Below are positions 1-8,616 of a stretch of 16,354 nucleotides of DNA, in pieces. How positions within the stretch are numbered: position 1 is the stretch's first letter; the number at the start of each line of letters is the position of its first letter. Below the pieces are notes generated by a model. That model was not told where the DNA came from and searched no databases. It was given only the letters and a program-made list of their open reading frames with translations. The DNA comes from JANPEZ01 sp031423155 (GTDB lineage Bacteria > Actinomycetota > UBA4738 > HRBIN12). The DNA lies in assembly GCA_031423155.1 (NCBI GenBank), contig JANPEZ010000036.1, forward strand, positions 1-16,354. Direction: 5' to 3'. A program made the position numbers and the translations under genes.

Positions 1-1
1 C

Positions 2-961
2 GCCGAGATCCTGCGCGACTACGGCTACCACACCCATGGCGAAGCCACGGGTCCGGTCGTCAAACAGAAGGCGATGGACCGAGGGTTCGACGTCTTCAAC
101 CACCGGGACGCGGTTCTATACGACGAGAAGTACTGGGCGACGCTGCAGGATCGTATGTCGGGACTGCCGAGCGATAGGCCCTGGTTCTTCTACCTGCATC
201 TTTGGGAACTGCACTGGCCTCGGTACTTGCCGCGTTCGTATCGCCGCCGCAGCTACGGGGCTCACGGCTACGAGCAGGCTCTTTCGGCTCTCGACGCGCT
301 GAAACTGCCTCGGATCCTCGAACTGGCCGGTCCCAACACGGTAGTGGCGCTTACCGGAGATCACGGCGAGGTTCCCCGCCTGGACCGAGCCAAGAAGCTG
401 GCGCGAAAGTTGCCGGGCAAGGCCGTGAGCCGCTGGATCGGTGAGCGTTCGGGCCACGGCTTCGATGTGATCGAGGATCTGGTGAAGGTGCCGCTGGTGT
501 TGAGCGGCCCGGGTGTGCCTTCGACCGGTCGCGTCGGGACCGCCGTCCGCCACATCGATCTGTTCCCGACGCTGCTCGATCTCGCGGGGGTCGAGGATCC
601 GCGCGCTTCGCAGGGGCCGGGTTCGTCCTTGCGGCCGCTGTTCGCGGGCGAGGGAGAAGACCTCCCCGGCTACAGCGAGGCGGTAGGGGTCAAGATAGGC
701 GCCGAGAACTGGCTCGTCAGCGTCCGAGACGGCGGCTTCAAGCTGGTGAAGAAGGCCGCCGGCGAGGGCCGCTGGCTCTGGAAGCTGCCGGACGAGCACG
801 TGGACGTGGCGGCGCGATACCCCGAGCAGGTCGAGCGACTGGAGGGGGTCCTCGCCGACCTGCTTTCCGGAACGTCCATGGCCCGTACCGGCGAGGACCT
901 AAGCGCCCAGGAGTCCGCCGAGGTCGAGTCCCACCTGCGTGACCTCGGCTACATCGACTGA
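2..961 (+). CDS. Sulfatase family hydrolase, 3' part (5' end outside window)
   Basis: The reading frame is open from the first complete codon, so the gene begins upstream of the window. The visible 319 residues are the C-terminal part of a sulfatase (alkaline phosphatase superfamily), enzymes that hydrolyse sulfate or phosphate esters. Family marks are LRDYGYHTHG at the edge, HLWELHWPRYLP, the metal-ligand motif TGDHGE (about residues 119-124), SGHGFD followed by VKVPLVLSGPG, and HIDLFPTLLDLAGVEDP. It ends in LRDLGYID, a common ending in this family. The formylglycine-forming Cys/Ser-x-Pro-x-Arg motif would lie upstream and cannot be checked, so activity and substrate are unknown. The stop overlaps the next start (TGATG), which suggests translational coupling to the GMC oxidoreductase. 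Family assignment is firm. Confidence 0.9.
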   Translation, partial: AEILRDYGYHTHGEATGPVVKQKAMDRGFDVFNHRDAVLYDEKYWATLQDRMSGLPSDRPWFFYLHLWELHWPRYLPRSYRRRSYGAHGYEQALSALDALKLPRILELAGPNTVVALTGDHGEVPRLDRAKKLARKLPGKAVSRWIGERSGHGFDVIEDLVKVPLVLSGPGVPSTGRVGTAVRHIDLFPTLLDLAGVEDPRASQGPGSSLRPLFAGEGEDLPGYSEAVGVKIGAENWLVSVRDGGFKLVKKAAGEGRWLWKLPDEHVDVAARYPEQVERLEGVLADLLSGTSMARTGEDLSAQESAEVESHLRDLGYID

Positions 962-2412
962 TGACGGACGCTGTCGTCGCCGGGGGCGGGACCGCCGGCT
1001 GCGTCCTCGCGGCGCGGCTCGTGGAGGCAGGACTCACGGTTACGCTGCTCGAAGCCGGTCCCGACTACGGCCCCTTCGAGGGTGGCGCCTGGCCCGACGA
1101 GCTCACCGACGCGCGCACGATCCCGGTGTCGCACGATTGGGGCTACGCGACCAACCTCGGCGCCCGGACCCTGGCGTTCGAGCGCGCCAAGGTGATCGGT
1201 GGCTGCTCCTCTCACAACGGATGCACGGTGAGCTGGGGCCACCGCGCCGACTACGACGGCTGGTCGGCCCTGGGACTGCAAGGGTGGGCTGCCGACGACC
1301 TGCTGCCCACGTTCCGAGCGGTATCCGATCGGCTTCGGGTCCGGGGATGGTCAGACAGCGAGATCGTGCCCTTCCACGGCGCTTTCATCCAGGCGGGAGC
1401 GGCGATGGGACTCCCCGTTGCCGACGACCTCGAGTCTCTCGACGCCGGGCCGGGCGTTGGGGCCGAGGCCTCGAACAGTCCGGGCGGCATCCGGTGGAAC
1501 ACCGCGTTCGCCTATCTGGACCCGGTTCGCGGTCGAGAGGAACTCACGGTGATCGGCGAGGTCCTCGTGGATCGGGTGCTCGTCGAGAAAGGACGCGCCG
1601 TCGGTGTGTCGGCCCTAGGCCCGAAAGGACCCTTCGAGGTCCGAGCCGACTTGGTCGTACTGACCGCGGGAACCTACGGCTCTCCGGCGATCATGCTCCG
1701 ATCGGGGATCGGTCCCGCCGACGCTCTTCGAGCGATCGGTATCGACGTCGTCGTCGATCTACCCCAGGTAGGCGCCAACCTTCACGACCACCCCGGGTTC
1801 GAGATCTTCTTCGAGCCCTCCGAGGAACTCACCGAGCGGAACCGAGCCTTCTCTGGACCCATCCCCGACGAACAGGCGCTGGCCAAGGTCGCGTCCTCCC
1901 GGAGCGAAGGAGCTCCGTTCGACCTGCACGTCTTCCCCGAGACCGCGATCGACGGCAGGCTCGCGATCTTCACCGCCCTGCTGACGCCGAAGTCCAGGGG
2001 CCGGCTGAAACTGCGCAGCAGCGACCCGACGGATCCTCCCGAGCTGGATCACGCCTTGCTCGCGGACCCCGCGGACCTGGAGGCCCTCCTCGAGGGCGTG
2101 CAGATCGCTCGGGCGTTCGCGGCTGATCCCTCGATGGCGCCTTTGATCGCCGAAGAGCTCGAACCGGGCCCGGTGGACCTTCGGGAGGCGATCCGCGAAG
2201 GCGTCATCCACTACTGGCACCCGGTAGGAACGTGCGCGATGGGTTCGGTGACGGACGCTCGTGGTCGGGTCGCAGGCGTGGACGGCCTGGTGGTCGCCGA
2301 CGCCTCCCTGATGCCCACTACTCCGCGGGCCACGACGAACCTGCCGACGGTCGTGGTCGCCGAGCGGATCGCGGCGTCCGTCTCGGCCGGGTCACCCCCG
2401 GTGGTAACCTGA
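961..2412 (+). CDS. GMC-family FAD-dependent oxidoreductase
   Basis: This 483-residue flavoprotein belongs to the glucose-methanol-choline oxidoreductase family, which oxidises alcohols with FAD. The N-terminal dinucleotide-binding fold is clear: AGGGTAGCVLAARL at residues 7-20, then LLEAGP. The FAD-contact region reads GGCSSHNGCTVSWGHRADYD. The second GMC signature is GTYGSPAIMLRSGIGPADAL, followed by VGANLHDHPG. The C-terminal catalytic pair is probably His420 (HPVGTCAMG) and Asn460 (TTNLPT). It is shorter than choline dehydrogenases of about 550 residues, so the substrate-binding cap is small. The start ATG shares a base with the sulfatase stop. In mycobacteria a GMC enzyme (choD) lies beside guaB3, so the adjacency to guaB3 here may be an old arrangement. 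The substrate cannot be inferred. Confidence 0.93.
   Translation: MTDAVVAGGGTAGCVLAARLVEAGLTVTLLEAGPDYGPFEGGAWPDELTDARTIPVSHDWGYATNLGARTLAFERAKVIGGCSSHNGCTVSWGHRADYDGWSALGLQGWAADDLLPTFRAVSDRLRVRGWSDSEIVPFHGAFIQAGAAMGLPVADDLESLDAGPGVGAEASNSPGGIRWNTAFAYLDPVRGREELTVIGEVLVDRVLVEKGRAVGVSALGPKGPFEVRADLVVLTAGTYGSPAIMLRSGIGPADALRAIGIDVVVDLPQVGANLHDHPGFEIFFEPSEELTERNRAFSGPIPDEQALAKVASSRSEGAPFDLHVFPETAIDGRLAIFTALLTPKSRGRLKLRSSDPTDPPELDHALLADPADLEALLEGVQIARAFAADPSMAPLIAEELEPGPVDLREAIREGVIHYWHPVGTCAMGSVTDARGRVAGVDGLVVADASLMPTTPRATTNLPTVVVAERIAASVSAGSPPVVT
2405..2410 (+). promoter_or_regulatory. Possible -10 box TAACCT before guaB3
   Basis: TAACCT fits the actinobacterial TANNNT -10 pattern. It lies at the very end of the GMC gene and five bases before an ATG at 2416. 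It could start a transcript for guaB3 and guaA separate from the GMC gene. No -35 element is evident. This is a weak, inferred call. Confidence 0.25.
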
Positions 2413-2415
2413 GGC

Positions 2416-2475
2416 ATGCGGCACTTCCACGCTCACCCCGAGCCGGGTGGGCGTTCTGTGTTTCCGGAGCGCTAA
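2416..2475 (+). CDS. Possible 19-codon leaderless upstream ORF before guaB3
   Basis: An ATG five bases after a TANNNT hexamer opens a 19-residue frame (MRHFHAH...FPER) ending in TAA at 2473-2475. Its stop overlaps the Shine-Dalgarno-like AAAGGGG (2474-2480) of guaB3, so translating it could influence guaB3 initiation. Three of the first seven residues are His. Such a short frame can arise by chance in GC-rich DNA. There is no homology evidence, so this is a candidate only. Confidence 0.2.
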   Translation: MRHFHAHPEPGGRSVFPER

Positions 2476-2488
2476 AGGGGCAGAAGCC

Positions 2489-3645
2489 ATGGAGATCGAG
2501 ATCGGCATCGGCAAGACGGCCCGCAGGGCCTACGGATTCGACGAAGTAGCGATTGTCCCGTCGCGGCGCACGCGCGACCCCGAAGACGTGGACATCTCCT
2601 GGCAGATCGACGCCTTCAAGTTCCCCCTCCCGATGATGGCCAGCGCGATGGACGCCGGGGTCTCGCCCGCCACCGCCATCGAGATCGGCCGCCTCGGGGG
2701 CCTCGCCTGCCTCAACCTCGAAGGCCTTCAGACCCGGTACGAGGACCCCGACCCCATCTTCGAAGAGATCGCCTCCCTGCCCGACGAGAAGGCCACCCGC
2801 CAGATGCAGGACCTCTACCGAGAGCCCGTCAAGCCCGAGTTGATCGTCAAGCGCATCAAGGAGATCAAAGAGGGCGGCGTCGTCTCCTGCGCATCCATCA
2901 CCCCTCAGCGCGTCTTGGAGTACACACCGCTCGTGCTCGAAGCCGAACTCGACATCCTCGTGATCCAGGGAACGGTCGTCTCGGCCGAGCACGTCAGCAC
3001 CCGCACCGAGCCACTCAACCTCAAGAAGTTCATCGCGAACTTCGACCTGCCCGTGATCGTCGGAGGTTGCGCCTCGTACTCCACCGCGCTTCACCTGATG
3101 CGGACCGGCGCCGCCGGCGTCCTGGTCGGCGTCGGGCCCGGGAACGCCTGCACCACTAGGGGCGTTATCGGCGTCGGCGTTCCCCAGGCCACCGCCATAG
3201 CCGATGCTGCCGCCGCCCGCCGGGAGCACCAGCACGAGACCGGCCGCTACTGTCACGTCATCGCCGACGGCGGTATGCGCACCGGAGGCGACATAGCCAA
3301 AGCGATCGCCTGCGGGGCCGACGCCGTCATGATCGGTTCCCCGCTTACCCGCGCGTACGAGGCCCCCGGGCGCGGCTACCACTGGGGCATGGCAACCTTC
3401 CATCCCACCCTTCCGCGAGGCGCGCGGGTCAAGACGAACCAGGTCGCTTCACTCCAGGAGATCCTGACGGGCCCGGCCCACGAGAACGACGGCACCTTCA
3501 ACCTCTTCGGCGCGCTGGCGACATCCATGGCGACCACCGGTTACGCCAACGTCAAGGAGTTCCAGAAGGCCGAACTGGTGGTCGCGCCTTCCATCAAGAC
3601 CGAAGGCAAGACCTACCAGACCCAGCAGCACGTCGGGATGGGCCG

Positions 3646-3649
<4 letters not shown>
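2489..3649 (+). CDS. guaB3: GuaB3-family IMP dehydrogenase-related protein
   Basis: This 386-residue TIM-barrel protein belongs to the IMPDH/GMP reductase superfamily, GuaB3 subgroup. Subgroup marks are GIGKTARRAYGFDEVAIVPS, RRTRDPEDVDISWQIDAFKF, ATAIEIGRLGGLACLNLEG and HVIADGGMRTGGDIAKAIAC. The nucleotide-site loop is GPGNACTTRGV with Cys221 as the probable catalytic cysteine. There are no tandem CBS domains, unlike classical GuaB. Actinobacteria usually carry this gene beside guaB2, but no second copy is in the window. A cyanobacterial GuaB3 has been reported to act as a GMP reductase, so GMP-to-IMP conversion is possible here rather than IMP oxidation. I chose ATG 2489 because AAAGGGG lies eight bases upstream and the conserved region begins right after it. 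The 3' end overlaps guaA by four bases. Confidence 0.93.
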
Positions 3650-5193
<1,544 letters not shown>

Positions 5194-5199
5194 CGCGTC

Positions 5200-7260
5200 T
5201 CAGCCGCCGAACGTGATCACAGGTTCGGTCAGGAAGTCGCTCAGATCGGACCAGGCCCTGCCGAGGATCCCTCGCTGAACCCTCACGTCGAACGTCGTGA
5301 TGTCCGTCAGGTCACCGCTCCACGTCGCCTGTGATCCGCCCTCGATCTTCATGCCGTCGGTCGTGTAGCTGATGGACATCCCCGCGGGCGCGTGTATCCG
5401 GATCGAGGCCGTGGTCGGCACGATGGTCGGCTGGTCCTTGATCGAAAGGTGGTAGGTGCCGAGCGAGTTCGAGCCCTGCCATGCGTACGGGAGCGAGAAT
5501 CTGTAGACGACTTCGTAGGTGGTCTGCGGCGGGATCCTCATGATGCCCCGGAATTCGCTGAAGCCGGCCTCGGCTCCGGTCGAGACGCCGAACGGCTCGC
5601 CATCGCGGGTCGCCGAGAGCAGTTCGCAGCCCGTTCCGCACAGCACCGCGGCTCGCTGCAGAGCCTCGCCGGGTCCGAGGGCATACGCGCGAAGTTCCTT
5701 GCCCTCGAACGGTCCAAGGACGTAGCTCGGTTCGGCCCCGGAGGGCGCGGTGTTCTCGAACGAGACAGTCAGGGTTGCCTCGGCGGTCCCGTCGGCCTGA
5801 AGCTGGACGTCGTAGATGAGGTGCCGGTGGATGAAGTAGTCCACCTTGTTGCCCGCGATGTTGTTGACGCTGACGGCGACCAGGTCGCCGGCGGTCGTCG
5901 GTGGCAGGGCCCCCGTGATCCCGGCCGCCGTGAAGGCCGCCTGAAGCGCTGGGTCGACCGCGTTCAGGATGATGTGGCCGTCCCCGCTGGCTTGGACCAA
6001 CGCTCGGAGCGCGCGGTCGCCGTGAGCCTGCTTGAGGAACCGATCGAAGACGAGCTGACCAACCAGTCCGAGGAAGTCCGGGCGATCCCTGTCGCTGGAG
6101 ACTATGTCGTAGGCGTCCTTGGAGACGAAATCGACGACGTTCTTCTCGTTCAAGGGGTAGGGCACGCCCTTGATCTCTATGCCGTCGGTCGCGGAGAGCA
6201 TGAACCTGAGGGTCTGAACGTCCACGAAGATGACCCCGTCGATCGGCTCGGGCTGGGTCTGGTTCCAGACGTTCTCGATGAACCCTGCGGCGGTGGGGCC
6301 GTCAGGTGTCATGTTCGAGAACCGGATGTCCCCGGCCGAGTTGAAGCTGCCGTAGATGGCCTCCAGTCCGGGGGAGGGCCACTCGGCCTGACCGGAGAAG
6401 ATGAGGGGCAACTTCTTCACGTCCTCGAAAGGACCGACGTCGATCAGCCCGTTGTCGATCGTCAGGATCGAGTAAGTGCTGAGCAGCCCGCCGGTCCCGC
6501 GCAACTCCGTCGGGTTCTGAGGAGCGAGGAAGTAGTGCTTGGGCGAGTCCACTCCCGCGAACTCGGGCAGGTTGCGGATCAGTTCATCCGCGGAGCGCAC
6601 TATCGGCAGGGCTTGGCGCAGCTTGGCCCTGAGCAGGTCTCCGGCTTCAACGACCTGGTGAGGCACAAGCGTGGTTGCCAGGCCCTCGGCCTGAACGGCG
6701 GCCTGCTCGAACTGCGCCCTGGCCTCGGCCATCACAGGACCCAGATCCTGAAGCGTCTCGACCGGGATGCGCCCGTCTCGTGGAGACAAGGCATCCAGCC
6801 CGCCGGGCAGAGCCGCTATCGCTCTCGTAACGCTTGCACCCGAACTGGAAAGCCGCACGCCGATATCGGAGAGCGTTCTCACGGCATCGGGCGTACGCCC
6901 TATCAACGGCAGCAATGCGGGGATGTGAAGGAGCGGGTTGTTGCCCGCGGAGGCCGCCGCCTCGAACTCGGCCTGAGCGGCCTCGAATCCGTCGGCCGCC
7001 TCGACAAGATCTCCATCAAGGAGCGCGGTCTGAGCCTTCGAGAGCGCGTCCTTCCCGGCCTCCAGGTGACCCTTGGCGCTCGACGCCGGTATCAGTGAGA
7101 GCACCGAAAGTAGCCCTATGACCGGAACAACGATGCCTATGCCAACGACGATGCGTCGCACCAGGTGGGTCCGTCGCCTGTGTGACCTGCGGCGGCGTCG
7201 ATGACCGCGACGGAAGTCGCGATCGCTGATCCTGGGCGGCCTGGGGACGATCTGGCTCAA
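5200..7260 (-). CDS. DUF4012 membrane-anchored extracytoplasmic protein
   Basis: This 686-residue protein starts at a TTG (7260-7258), since a stop lies five codons upstream. It has an Arg-rich cytoplasmic N-terminus (residues 16-36) and one membrane anchor (about 37-58), so the rest probably faces outward. Residues 60-105 and 160-230 are Ala/Glu/Gln-rich and likely helical or coiled. The DUF4012 hallmark is HYFLAPQNPTELRGTGG with LLSTYSILTIDNG, residues 242-271. The C-terminal 200 residues look beta-rich. The family has no settled function; in actinobacteria it often occurs among cell-surface genes (general knowledge, not shown here). It lies 29 bases after the sortase gene on the same strand, so co-transcription is likely. 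Its stop is only six bases from the convergent guaA stop. Confidence 0.85.
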   Translation of the reverse strand: MSQIVPRPPRISDRDFRRGHRRRRRSHRRRTHLVRRIVVGIGIVVPVIGLLSVLSLIPASSAKGHLEAGKDALSKAQTALLDGDLVEAADGFEAAQAEFEAAASAGNNPLLHIPALLPLIGRTPDAVRTLSDIGVRLSSSGASVTRAIAALPGGLDALSPRDGRIPVETLQDLGPVMAEARAQFEQAAVQAEGLATTLVPHQVVEAGDLLRAKLRQALPIVRSADELIRNLPEFAGVDSPKHYFLAPQNPTELRGTGGLLSTYSILTIDNGLIDVGPFEDVKKLPLIFSGQAEWPSPGLEAIYGSFNSAGDIRFSNMTPDGPTAAGFIENVWNQTQPEPIDGVIFVDVQTLRFMLSATDGIEIKGVPYPLNEKNVVDFVSKDAYDIVSSDRDRPDFLGLVGQLVFDRFLKQAHGDRALRALVQASGDGHIILNAVDPALQAAFTAAGITGALPPTTAGDLVAVSVNNIAGNKVDYFIHRHLIYDVQLQADGTAEATLTVSFENTAPSGAEPSYVLGPFEGKELRAYALGPGEALQRAAVLCGTGCELLSATRDGEPFGVSTGAEAGFSEFRGIMRIPPQTTYEVVYRFSLPYAWQGSNSLGTYHLSIKDQPTIVPTTASIRIHAPAGMSISYTTDGMKIEGGSQATWSGDLTDITTFDVRVQRGILGRAWSDLSDFLTEPVITFGG

Positions 7261-7289
7261 GGTCCGCCCATCCTACGGGGTGGCTTTGG

Positions 7290-7961
7290 TCAGGGGCCTT
7301 CGACCCTATCCGCCGTCACTATCAGCCTCTGGGAGGAGGAGAATCTCGGGTTACACGTGGTTAGGACCAGCGTCGGCTTCTCCGTCTGGGCCAGCACCGA
7401 CCCTGACCCGGTCGTGGGCACGACGAACACCTTGTTCACGACGTAGTCGTAGACGCCGTATTCGGTCCTCAGGGTGATGGTGTCGCCGACCTGCATCTTG
7501 TCCAGGTTCCAGAACGGGGCAAGGTACGTGGTTCGGTGACCGGCGATCCCGACGCGACCGGTCTCGTCCCACGGATCTGCCGTATCGACGTAATGCCCCG
7601 GGCCCTTGGTGAGGACATCCAAGGTCGTTCCCTCGATGACGATGAAGCTCCAGTCCGGGCCGAGTCGAGGGATCAACAACTGCGCGTAGGCCGATCCCGG
7701 AAGTCTGACCTCGTCCGGTCCGGGAGCTTGACTCGGATCCTTCGTTCCGACGCGGCCGTGGAAGTCTTGGCTCAGCTCCTGCTGCACTCGCCGCGTTTCC
7801 AGGCCGGTGCCGAAGAGGATCCAACCCAGGTACCCGGAGAGTCCCGTCGCGACGAGCAGACACAGGATGCCGGCCCAACGAAGCAGGAAGCCCGCCCTGA
7901 GGGCGGGCTTCCTGTGGGAGTTCGGTTGCGCCCGGCTGGGGGTTTCAGCTTCGCTTGCCGT
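7290..7961 (-). CDS. Class E-type sortase with no canonical start codon
   Basis: Sortases cleave a C-terminal sorting motif of exported proteins and attach them to the cell wall. The catalytic triad is visible: GHRTTYLAPF (His142), LTTCNPR (Cys203) and SSQRLIV (Arg212), numbered from the start proposed here. The frame continues upstream of its first canonical start (GTG 7787-7785) through a clear membrane segment, LLRWAGILCLLVATGLSGYL, to a TAG stop at 7976-7974. No ATG, GTG or TTG occurs in that extension. An in-frame ACG at 7961-7959 lies nine bases after AGGAG (7975-7971) and would give 223 residues beginning ASEAETPSR, normal for the family. ACG may be a rare start or a misread ATG. The gene follows its probable substrate gene. 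Family confidence is high; start confidence is low. Confidence 0.88.
   Translation of the reverse strand, partial: TASEAETPSRAQPNSHRKPALRAGFLLRWAGILCLLVATGLSGYLGWILFGTGLETRRVQQELSQDFHGRVGTKDPSQAPGPDEVRLPGSAYAQLLIPRLGPDWSFIVIEGTTLDVLTKGPGHYVDTADPWDETGRVGIAGHRTTYLAPFWNLDKMQVGDTITLRTEYGVYDYVVNKVFVVPTTGSGSVLAQTEKPTLVLTTCNPRFSSSQRLIVTADRVEGP
7884..7914. repeat. Perfect 14-bp inverted repeat with TGA loop (hairpin)
   Basis: CAGGAAGCCCGCCC at 7884-7897 and GGGCGGGCTTCCTG at 7901-7914 are exact reverse complements around a 3-base loop. The stem is very stable and looks like an actinobacterial terminator, though neither strand has a T-tract after it. It lies 68 bases past the stop of the surface protein gene on the minus strand. 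It also sits inside the sortase 5' frame, where it encodes RKPALRAGFL just before the membrane segment. It could partly terminate transcription or stabilise the upstream mRNA, giving more substrate than sortase. The structure is certain; the role is inferred. Confidence 0.85.
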
Positions 7962-7970
7962 GGGTCCCAG

Positions 7971-7975
7971 CTCCT
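7971..7975 (-). promoter_or_regulatory. Shine-Dalgarno AGGAG for the sortase gene
   Basis: AGGAG on the minus strand lies seven bases after the stop of the surface protein gene. It is the only strong ribosome-binding sequence near the sortase 5' end. It supports translation starting around 7965-7959, in frame with the membrane segment, rather than at the GTG at 7787. Confidence 0.5.
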
Positions 7976-7981
7976 AGTTTC

Positions 7982-8443
7982 TTACTCGGCGGTGCTCTTG
8001 CGACGACGGCCGGCCACGAGAGCTCCGGCGCCGACGATCAAGAGCGCACCCAAGACGAGGATGCCCGTCGACACGTTCGCACCTGTGAACGCCGTCCCAC
8101 CAGCACCTAACACGACCGTGATCGGAACGTTGGTGTTGGTCTCGCAGTCGGCGGCCAAGCCGAAGATCTCGACCAGGTGGGTGCCATCAGCGATGTTGTC
8201 GGGCAGGCGGAAGGTGAACGTTCCGTCGGTGCCGACGTTGGCCGTACCGACGAAGTCTCCGTCGACGTAGATCTGAACAGTGCTGCCCGGGCACCAGTTG
8301 TCGCCTGTGATGGTCCGGCCGTGACTGCCGGCACCGGGATCACCGCAGGTCGGGTAGCAGGACGTGCTCCCAGCGAATGCCGGCGCCGCCACGAACAGTC
8401 CGAGGACCGCCGAGACCACCAGCGCGATTCCGAAACGCTTCAT
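7982..8443 (-). CDS. Secreted Ig-like surface protein with TAFTG sorting-type C-terminus
   Basis: This is a 153-residue exported protein. Residues 1-24 form a signal peptide (MKRFGIALVV..., probable cleavage after AFA). The mature part has four cysteines (29, 33, 51, 100) and a beta-rich Ig-like stretch with GSTVQIYVDGDFVGTANVG and DGTFTFRLPDNIADGTHLVE. The C-terminus has a sortase-type layout: GTAFTGAN (motif TAFTG, residues 117-121), a hydrophobic span (127-144) and the basic tail GRRRKSTAE. Class E sortases prefer LAxTG-like motifs; here Thr replaces the first Leu. The sortase follows directly, so this is its likely substrate. ATG 8443-8441 was chosen because it begins the signal peptide and AAAGGGG lies upstream. 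The frame is open further upstream, but those 43 residues do not look coding. The ligand or role is unknown. Confidence 0.85.
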   Translation of the reverse strand: MKRFGIALVVSAVLGLFVAAPAFAGSTSCYPTCGDPGAGSHGRTITGDNWCPGSTVQIYVDGDFVGTANVGTDGTFTFRLPDNIADGTHLVEIFGLAADCETNTNVPITVVLGAGGTAFTGANVSTGILVLGALLIVGAGALVAGRRRKSTAE

Positions 8444-8494
8444 TCCGAACCCCTTTCCCTTCTTACAAACTCCGGGCGCAAAACTAGTTGCCAT

Positions 8495-8500
8495 AGGGTA
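8495..8500 (-). promoter_or_regulatory. Possible -10 box TACCCT for the surface protein operon
   Basis: TACCCT on the minus strand fits TANNNT and would give a leader of about 45 bases carrying the AAAGGGG ribosome-binding site before ATG 8443. No good -35 element lies at the usual distance, but tandem GCACGCA repeats cover that interval. The call is weak. Confidence 0.3.
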
Positions 8501-8504
8501 GCGC

Positions 8505-8522
8505 GCACGCAGCACGCACGCA
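8505..8522. repeat. Tandem GCACGCA heptamers upstream of the surface operon
   Basis: GCACGCA occurs at 8505-8511 and 8512-8518, directly in tandem, and again overlapping at 8516-8522. The block covers the -12 to -35 interval of the proposed minus-strand promoter. It may be an activator or repressor site, or simple GC-rich low-complexity sequence. Confidence 0.5.
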
Positions 8523-8603
8523 ACGCAGCCTGTCAATCTGCCATCGGCACTTATCTTAAGGGGCTTGAGCATGTCTCCAGGCCGGTTCGTCGGCGCTGGG
8601 CCC

Positions 8604-8609
8604 TACAAT
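8604..8609 (+). promoter_or_regulatory. -10 box TACAAT, leaderless promoter of pcrA
   Basis: TACAAT matches the TATAAT consensus at five of six bases. It is followed by exactly seven bases (8610-8616) and then the GTG start of pcrA, so transcription should begin at or next to the start codon. No Shine-Dalgarno sequence fits in that space. The -35 region is weak. Confidence 0.6.
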
Positions 8610-8616
8610 CTCGTGC

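Noticed and set aside
939..2126. Plus-strand open frame of 395 codons inside the GMC gene
   Set aside because: The product is extremely Arg-rich and lies out of frame with a full-length GMC oxidoreductase that has all its motifs.
961..2412. GMC enzyme as the mycofactocin-associated dehydrogenase MftG
   Set aside because: Length is similar, but the FAD-contact region (GGCSSHNGC) differs from what I recall for MftG, and no mycofactocin genes are nearby.
2447..2449. GTG as start of guaB3
   Set aside because: The 14 extra residues do not match the family, and AAAGGGG is well placed for ATG 2489.
2318..3403. Minus-strand open frame of 361 codons over guaB3
   Set aside because: It is antisense to a conserved gene, with Gly/Asp-rich composition and no recognisable motif.
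5392..7098. Long plus-strand open frame (568 codons) opposite the DUF4012 gene
   Set aside because: Its translation is Gly/Arg/Asp-rich with no domain or membrane logic, while the minus strand gives a clean DUF4012 protein with an anchor. It is a GC-rich antisense shadow.
7785..7787. GTG as start of the sortase
   Set aside because: It would remove the membrane anchor encoded in the same frame just upstream and has no ribosome-binding site, whereas AGGAG lies before the longer version.
8531..8536. Perfect TTGACA on the minus strand as -35 of the surface operon
   Set aside because: No -10 box lies 16-18 bases downstream; the nearest candidate, TACCCT, is 30 bases away.
8441..8572. Longer surface protein starting 43 codons upstream
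   Set aside because: The extension would bury the signal peptide inside the protein, and the region looks like promoter and leader sequence.
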